DNA from: Corydoras sp. C115
Taxonomy: Eukaryota > Chordata > Actinopteri > Siluriformes > Callichthyidae
Direction: 5' to 3'
Assembly: GCA_019802505.1 (NCBI GenBank)
Contig: JAFMOC010000025.1
Coordinates: forward strand, 402,501-466,500
DNA: 64,000 nucleotides
Shown here piece by piece: positions 58,360 to 64,000 of the stretch; position 1 is the first letter of the stretch, and each line of letters opens with the position of its first letter. The position numbers and the translations under genes are program-made. The notes under the pieces were generated by a model. It searched no databases and was not told the DNA's origin. It was given only the letters and a program-made list of their open reading frames with translations.

Positions 58360-59237
58360 GAGTTGAAAACAGGACACAAAGATGCAGATGAACAAAAACG
58401 TTATTTTTTTTTAAGTAGCAAAATCAAAGGTCAAAGAACGAAAAAGAGTCTGCGAAGAGTGGACTTGGACACGGAACCATGCTAAGAACATAACTGAAAA
58501 AGTTAATCAAATCTAAAGGGGTGGATTAGAACCCTGGGCTACCAATCCCTAAACCAGAGGGCTACTGCTGCACCACAGGGGAATGAATGCAAGTTGAGCC
58601 AACTAGGCTCCACAACTTAAGCACAGGACGCAAATGCAGTTTCCCCACTCAAGAGGTGGACCTGCTCCCCACTCTGCACCTAAAAACTTAGAGGAAGAGG
58701 GGGGAAAGACAGCAATTAGATAAAAGGAAAAAACTAAATTTGTTATTTTTTTTTTAGTCACTTGGTCTCGAACCCGGGTCTGCTGAGTCAGAGCTGAGCA
58801 CTTAGCAGGATTACTAATGAAGAGAGCACCATAAAGGCTAAGATGCAGGCTCAGGTCCCATACGACACACTGCTGGTTGGTAGGCTGGTTGGTAGGTCTA
58901 CAGAGGTCCCAGCAATTCCTAGGGTAAAATACTTTTCGTAATTAATAGAGAGCTGAAATACCTCCTGTCTCCTGACGGTACCACGGCTGTCCCCTCTCAA
59001 CGGGCCCAATCGTACCCACTAACCCTACAATTGCAAGTGTGAATCATACGGTGGCAAAATCTAGGCTGCTGCACTTACCAGCCACAGAGCAGCTCCTTAA
59101 ATAGGGAAGCTGCTGCTGGTGCACGTTAGCCCTGATTAGGATCTCCAGGATAAAAGACCCACACACAAACACTCTGTAACTTCAATGGAACCTGGTGCCA
59201 GAGCGCCGTGCGTGGGATGATCCAGAGACCCTAACAA
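58360..59237 (-). repeat. 5' LTR of chromovirus B, full form
   Basis: About 878 bp. Starts (minus) TGTTAGGGTCTCTGGATCAT; the other end reads ACTCATA, so the last bases differ from the 3' LTR's ATAACA. Outside the 490-bp segment the two LTRs match closely. Confidence 0.85.
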
Positions 59238-60874
59238 ATTCTCTAAACAGCAACCAAAAATAAAAAAAGATAAACAAATGGGAATTGTAAGCAGGATTTA
59301 TTTAAAATAACATTTACATTACAACATGCATGTTTATAAATAGCTACATAAGTAGTGTTGTTCGTGCGATGAATAAATTATCTTCTTCCTTCAGCGTGTG
59401 CAAACGTCGGGTGCTCCGAATACATGCCGCTGTATGCCGCAAATGTGGGTTTACAAAGTGAACATTAACTAATAATGCCTTGTCTGAGGAAACCACTATA
59501 TTATAAATAAATTTGTCAGTCATAGCTATATGATCAACTTAGTGAAAAAACATGCTGATACAGAAATTATTAATTAAACAGCAAACTGGACTACAAAAGA
59601 CATAAAAAAACCTTTCCCAATGACAGGAAAAGTGCCTTTGGTGGTGAGGAGGTGAGAACGATCCAGAGGAAACAGAACATAGAGGAGAAAGCAAACGTGA
59701 AAACTTGAATTGAACAACAGGAGGAAGGTCTGGAGTGAAAGATGTCCGAAGATGTTCCGAAGTCGCTGCGACTAAGAGATAAATATCAGGGCGTGTATAT
59801 TGACAATAAACTAGACTAGGGTAAAAACACTGAAACCTGCTAGATGAAGGGTTAAAGTCATCTATACTTTTTGAGGCACCTGTGTAATAAATCAAATATG
59901 GAATTGTCCAAATGACTTGTAACTACAACTTTACTTATTATTGTGATACTTAAAATGATATTAGTACATTAAATCTTGTTATATTACATTTTTGCTGTCA
60001 CTTTTTAAAGAAGTGCTATTGTTAGTACTTTAATCCTTTAGTATTTTAGTATATTGTCCTATACCCCCCCCCCCCCAGGAAATTAATGAAGTATTATGAT
60101 TCTGATTTCTGATTATTCTACAAAACATATCAATAATAATGTAGCAGCTAAATTGATTTTTCATTCTAAAAATGCCTGGCATATTGCCATACCACCAAAC
60201 CTGCCTGCCTCCACCCCTGCATGTAAGGTACTGGCCACCTGCAACAAACAAGACTACACACTGATGTTCTCCTTCACAAACATCCATAGGGTTCTTATGC
60301 CAGGGTTTTTAGGGAAATCTGTTCTAAGGTGCATTAAACAGGAGGAACATCCAAGTATCTCAAATCTTCCTTTCTTTGTAAATTTGGCTCATAAAATAGA
60401 CTCCTATTTTACGTGCGTAATATCCCAGGTGTCTTAAACCCAATCATCCCCTATTAAAATCAGACACAACTTGCTTGCTGGTGTCTGTCATGCTGTATGA
60501 TTTTTCTGCACAATTTTCTGCACCAATGTAACAAGTCCGATTGCCCAAGACTGGATTTACAAGACCAAGATTATAGATTTATTTATAAAGCTCAGAATTT
60601 TGTGCTGACAGTTGACATAGCAGACATACACATACATTGACAAATACAGATTTTTAGCACATTGGCCTTGTGCTTCTGCAGTTGAGCTTCTCATCCTCTC
60701 TTTGTTTATCTATCTGTGCAGACAATTAACATAGAATGGCCAAATGTGAAATTCATTACCCTTATTTGCTTTCCTGGCCTTGTACTGAATTGGATATTTG
60801 AATTTGGTTCCAGCACTATATACATTTACTTTAGAAATTTAATAGATTTACTGCCTATCTCAAGTACACAGATT
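59238..60874. other. LINE B remnant and AT-rich intergenic DNA
   Basis: 59455-59520 (AAGTGAACATT, AATGCCTTGTCTGAGGAAAC) matches LINE A near 44855-44920 and continues LINE B beyond the chromovirus. A C-run lies at 60064-60077. Nothing else recognised; a 113-codon plus frame at 60096 has no motif. Confidence 0.5.
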
Positions 60875-60875
60875 G

Positions 60876-61232
60876 TGGCACGGTGGCTTAGTGGTTAGCA
60901 CGTTCACCTCTCAGCGCTAGGGATTCTCGGTTCGAATCCCCATCTGGGTGGAGTTTCCATGTTCTCCCTGTGTCCGTGTGGGTTTCCTCCAGGTTCTCTG
61001 GTTTCCTCCTACAGTCCAAAAACATGTATCAAATCAATTGAGTTCTCCAAATTCCCCCATGTAGAGTGTGTATGTGTGCGTGTCTGTGTGAGTGGGTGTG
61101 TGCCCAGCGATAGATTCGCACCCTGTCCTGGATGTATCTGCCCAGTGCCCGAAACGTTCTTCCCTGGATGGGCATGGGGAACCCCACCGCGACCCTAATG
61201 TAGCACAAAGAGGAATATAACGAATGAATGAA
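60876..61232 (+). mobile_element. DANA/Mermaid-type SINE, full length
   Basis: Plus-strand copy from GTGGCACGGTGGCTTAGTGG through box B GGTTCGAATCC and the core to an (AATG)n tail. It is followed by LINE B-derived sequence rather than by a repeat of its left flank. Confidence 0.93.
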
Positions 61233-61302
61233 TAATATAAAGCGCCCAATCATACCTTCTACTTTTGTATCATTCATACATTTCCCTGAATTTACCATTT
61301 AC
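61233..61302 (+). mobile_element. LINE B-derived 3' flank attached to the SINE
   Basis: ATATAAAGCGCCCAATCATA through TTTACCATTTAC is the reverse complement of 52935-53000, the DNA next to the SINE at 53003. The two loci share the same SINE/LINE junction. Confidence 0.85.
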
Positions 61303-61799
61303 AAGGGCAAGTAGCTGAGCATATTACAGATGCTAGATTGGGGAGTCTGTTATTGCTGTTGCAACTGCAGCATCTTTTGGCACTTTAAAGTTACAGGCAG
61401 TGTGGTTGTGCTCTATGAGCTTCCGGCAGCACTTCTTGGACAGTTTGGAATAGACAGTCGTGAAATGGAATTGTGACTGAAGTAATAAAAACTTAAAATT
61501 ACAACAAAAAGTTTACATTGACATTAAACGGGCATTTAACAAGTCAAACCAAGCCTTCTCAATTTTTCTTTTGACTACATGTCCATGCATGTTAACAAAA
61601 ACACTTTAAAATTTTAGAGTTGGTGATCAGATATCCATATAATTTTGCACCTGTACAGTAAAGGCTAACTGTTTTTTTTATTTCACAGAAAGTTAATATC
61701 AATTGAAAATAAAAGAATGCAGAATATGACATGCATCACATTAAATACTTCTTTTTTCTTAATTTAAACAGCTACTTAAGCAACAAGATTTAACAGACT
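61303..61799. other. Intergenic DNA
   Basis: 61330-61470 is fairly complex (TGCAACTGCAGCATCTTTTG, GAGCTTCCGGCAGCACTTCT) but not recognised. The rest is AT-rich. Confidence 0.35.
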
Positions 61800-62350
61800 T
61801 TTATTTCCCTTTAATAAATTGCATAATGAATATGGAAGCAGTTATAACTGCTTTTCTATAGAAACTAGCTCTATTAGAGTTGCAGTGGGAGCATTTTCAT
61901 TTCCATCAGGTTTCATTGAGGCACAGATGTGCATGCAGATGCTCTGCCTCCCAAAGAAGGCACTAGAGAAAAAAAGCAAGCTCTTTAATGCTTTGGTGTA
62001 TTGGTCTGACTTTTCTTTTTTATAATGTGCCAGAATTTTGAAGGGCTCTCCTGAGGAGATGGTGTTTGTGCAAATTAGATTGTGACAGCTGTACTCTTAC
62101 TGCAGTTCATCTCAGGCTGCTCTGAGCTTATCATGCATTCATCAGACCCAAAGAAGCACTTCCTGACTTGCATTGCTTTTTTAAGAGTCACAGCAGCCAT
62201 CTGAATAGACCCACTGTCACTTCTGGACTTTCCTGTCCTCAAGTAGTTCAGGCCAGACGATAGGCCATGAGAGCACATTTTCCAGATGCCACAATGACTT
62301 GTGCCAAAGGGGACACTCTGTCTCATTTCCACAATTGGGCGTGTCAAACA
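61800..62350. other. Candidate conserved noncoding element or exon region
   Basis: Complex, less AT-rich sequence open in several frames on both strands, with ACTCTTACTGCAG as an acceptor-like site at about 62104 and AT-rich homeodomain-like sites earlier. I cannot assign a product. Confidence 0.3.
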
Positions 62351-62359
62351 GCAGGGTAC

Positions 62360-62360
<1 letters not shown>

Positions 62361-62405
<45 letters not shown>

Positions 62406-62410
62406 ACACA
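62361..62410. repeat. (CA)n microsatellite
   Basis: About 24 CA units with one GA interruption. Confidence 0.96.
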
Positions 62411-62819
62411 CTAGGCCTCTGAATCAATTTTGGCATCATTTATGGGTTATGTGTGCATGTTTAAAAATATCTAAAAGAATACAACATTATTTTCATTATA
62501 ATTCAAAACATAAATGTTACATATAAATATTATTTATATGCCAATGCCAAATATTCATTTTGTAAAAGGCCTGGTTTTAGTGTTGCATTAAAATTGCATT
62601 AAAATTGCAACTAGTACTAATTGCAGTTCAAACTGCATTTAGCAGATTAAACTGCTTAAAAAATACATTTATATCCAAGATTTTTAATAAATAGCTGTTA
62701 CAATAACAGGAGTGGTATTGTCACAGGTGTAAATGCAATTGCACTGCTGTAAAATTACTTAGAACTCTGCTTTTCTTCTTCGCCCTGTCCCCTGCCAAAA
62801 ATAATTTTAAGTCTTGCAG
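62411..62819. other. AT-rich DNA ending in a splice-acceptor-like tract
   Basis: Ends with a pyrimidine-rich stretch (TTTTCTTCTTCGCCCTGTCC) and AAGTCTTGCAG before the candidate exon. Confidence 0.35.
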
Positions 62820-62886
62820 TGCATGGAACCTATTTTGGCATCGTTGTTGGTGGAATCAAGACAGATCATGCCTTTCGTGACTATAG
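62820..62886 (+). CDS. Candidate internal exon of an unidentified gene
   Basis: A 67-bp segment between a TCTTGCAG acceptor and an AG|GTAAGC donor that fits the consensus well. In the frame starting at the third base it encodes HGTYFGIVVGGIKTDHAFRD then Y, a glycine- and valine-rich stretch that looks protein-like rather than AT-driven. Another frame is also open, so the frame is not certain. I do not recognise the protein. I found no neighbouring exon within the window, so it would sit in a gene with long introns. Confidence 0.4.
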
Positions 62887-63073
62887 GTAAGCTAGCTTTA
62901 AGTAGTTCAACCTTAATTTGGTTTCATAATTTTGTTTTCATGTGATAATGCTTCTGCACCTTTGATGTGAATAAAAAGATACCCTGTTAAAAATGTTTTT
63001 TACTTTTTAACATTAAAGATATGTACATTCATTTACGTTTATACTTCTACTTGAGAAATAATCATACTTAAAC

Positions 63074-63108
<35 letters not shown>

Positions 63109-63532
63109 GTATATATACAGCATGTAACGGGTAGGCCCAACCTGAGGAGAAAGAACATGGACAATACCAAAGCAAAGAAAATAAACTAATCAAAACTGTA
63201 TTTGAATAACCTAAGCTCAGGTTTATAAAAAATCATGTGGTGGTACATGCCCTCTTACCTAGAGTGTCCAATACAGAAGGCAGCTCCTACATGTGCGCAA
63301 TGTAGGTGCGTGCAACTCTTACCACTTCCACCTGCCTAGGGAAGATAAAAATACAGACTGGCAGACTGAAGTACATAAAGGGAAATCAAACCCACTAAAA
63401 CAATTATCTATGAAGAAGTAGACCTAATAGAAGCAAACAAGGGATTAAAACACACAAAAGAACAAAGCCACAATAATTACAGAAGCAAAAGGATAAAAGC
63501 CCAAAGATACATACAAAGAAGAACAGATAGAA
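62887..63532. other. AT-rich DNA with an (AC)n microsatellite
   Basis: (AC)n at 63078-63108. 63124-63360 begins TGTAACGGGTAGG and could be part of a minus-strand LTR; unproven. Confidence 0.4.
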
Positions 63533-63624
63533 AGTTTCAGTGCTGGGCAGACACACCTAGGACAGGGCGCCAATCTATTACTGGGCACACACTCACTCAC
63601 ACAGACACACACACAAACGCACTC
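63533..63624 (-). mobile_element. SINE fragment interrupted by another SINE
   Basis: GTGCTGGGCAGACACACCTA to CACACACACAAACGCACTC is the middle of a DANA-type SINE (minus). It stops where the next copy begins. Confidence 0.85.
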
Positions 63625-63964
63625 CATCCATTCATTATCTTCCGCTTTATTCTCTACTAGGATCGCAAGGGAGTTTCCCCATGCCCATCCAGGGGAGAAC
63701 GTTTCGGGTGCTGGGTAGATACACCCAGGACAGGGCGCCAATCTATCGCTGGGCACACACTCACTCACACAAACACACTCTATATGGGGTCATTTGGAGA
63801 ACTCAATTGACCTTGATCCATGTTTTTGGAGTGTGGGAGGAAACCGGAGAACTTGGAGGAAACACTACGGGACACTGGGAGAACATGGAAACTCCAACCA
63901 AATGGGGATTTGAACCTAGCGGAATCCCTAGTGCTGAGAGGTGAACGTGTTAACCATTAAGCCT
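63625..63964 (-). mobile_element. DANA/Mermaid-type SINE, full length
   Basis: Complete minus-strand copy inserted next to or into the SINE fragment. The head near 63930-63964 is slightly diverged. Confidence 0.92.
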
Positions 63965-64000
63965 AATACTAATGATAATTGACAACATTATGTGTTAAAC

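Larger units (their letters stand above)
53769..59237 (-). mobile_element. Ty3/gypsy chromovirus B, minus strand
   Basis: A 5.5-kb element read on the minus strand: LTR (58360-59237), gag, protease, RT, RNase H, integrase, chromodomain, polypurine tract, LTR (53769-54152). All domains are recognisable, but stops and frameshifts break pol. It is much better preserved than chromovirus A. It inserted into LINE B. Confidence 0.93.

Noticed and set aside
60096..60437. 113-codon plus frame
   Set aside because: No family motif, no splice signals, and the neighbouring DNA is AT-rich noncoding.

Overview
The window looks like ray-finned fish nuclear DNA. The evidence is an AT-rich background with long (TA)n and (CA)n tracts, about 16 copies or pieces of a DANA/Mermaid-type tRNA-derived SINE, Tc1-like transposons, RTE (Rex3-like) and L2 LINEs, an R2-superclade LINE with a restriction-like endonuclease, and two chromodomain Ty3/gypsy elements. 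The SINE type points to an otophysan fish such as a catfish or cyprinid relative. That placement is inference, not something the sequence proves.

Host coding content is sparse. The left edge (424-2205) carries what looks like the 3' end of an unidentified plus-strand gene: a penultimate exon, a terminal exon in matching phase, and a 3' UTR. A broken immunoglobulin C1-set exon lies at 4102-4416. One more candidate exon with good splice signals is at 62820-62886. Everything else I can support is mobile DNA, its relics, or simple repeats.

Layout: 0.9-8 kb, SINEs, an Ig relic, degraded Tc1 pieces and a small TA-flanked MITE. 8.43-10.04 kb, a nearly intact 1.6-kb Tc1-like transposon with ~199-bp inverted repeats. 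10.58-14.6 kb, a decayed chromovirus with a second SINE type inside it. 14.85-16.09 kb, a 5'-truncated RTE LINE with a 12-bp target duplication. 17.5-25 kb, SINEs, TA microsatellites and a solo-like LTR whose first bases form a palindrome. 25.87-27.87 kb, a head-to-tail LTR composite carrying an unrecognised ORF and a 54-bp minisatellite. 28.7-34.9 kb, a Tc1 piece and unremarkable AT-rich DNA. 34.9-36.4 kb, the 5' part of a third Ty3/gypsy element. 36.8-38.4 kb, a LINE ORF1 piece abutting an L2 fragment. 38.8-45.2 kb, a minus-strand LINE (LINE A) split by an R2-like LINE and by a hAT-type element that itself contains a SINE. 46.7-52.3 kb, SINEs, possible solo LTRs, a microsatellite and a GC-rich patch. 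52.4-59.5 kb, a second copy of LINE A (LINE B) split by a 5.5-kb minus-strand chromovirus. 60.9-64 kb, a SINE that seems to carry LINE-derived 3' flank, a possible conserved element, the candidate exon, and a SINE-into-SINE insertion.

The clearest biology is parasite dependence. The main SINE ends with the same tail as the RTE LINE, and the other SINE ends with the same tail as the L2 LINE; each partner is in this window. The least familiar item is the repeat-bearing LTR composite at 25.9-27.9 kb.
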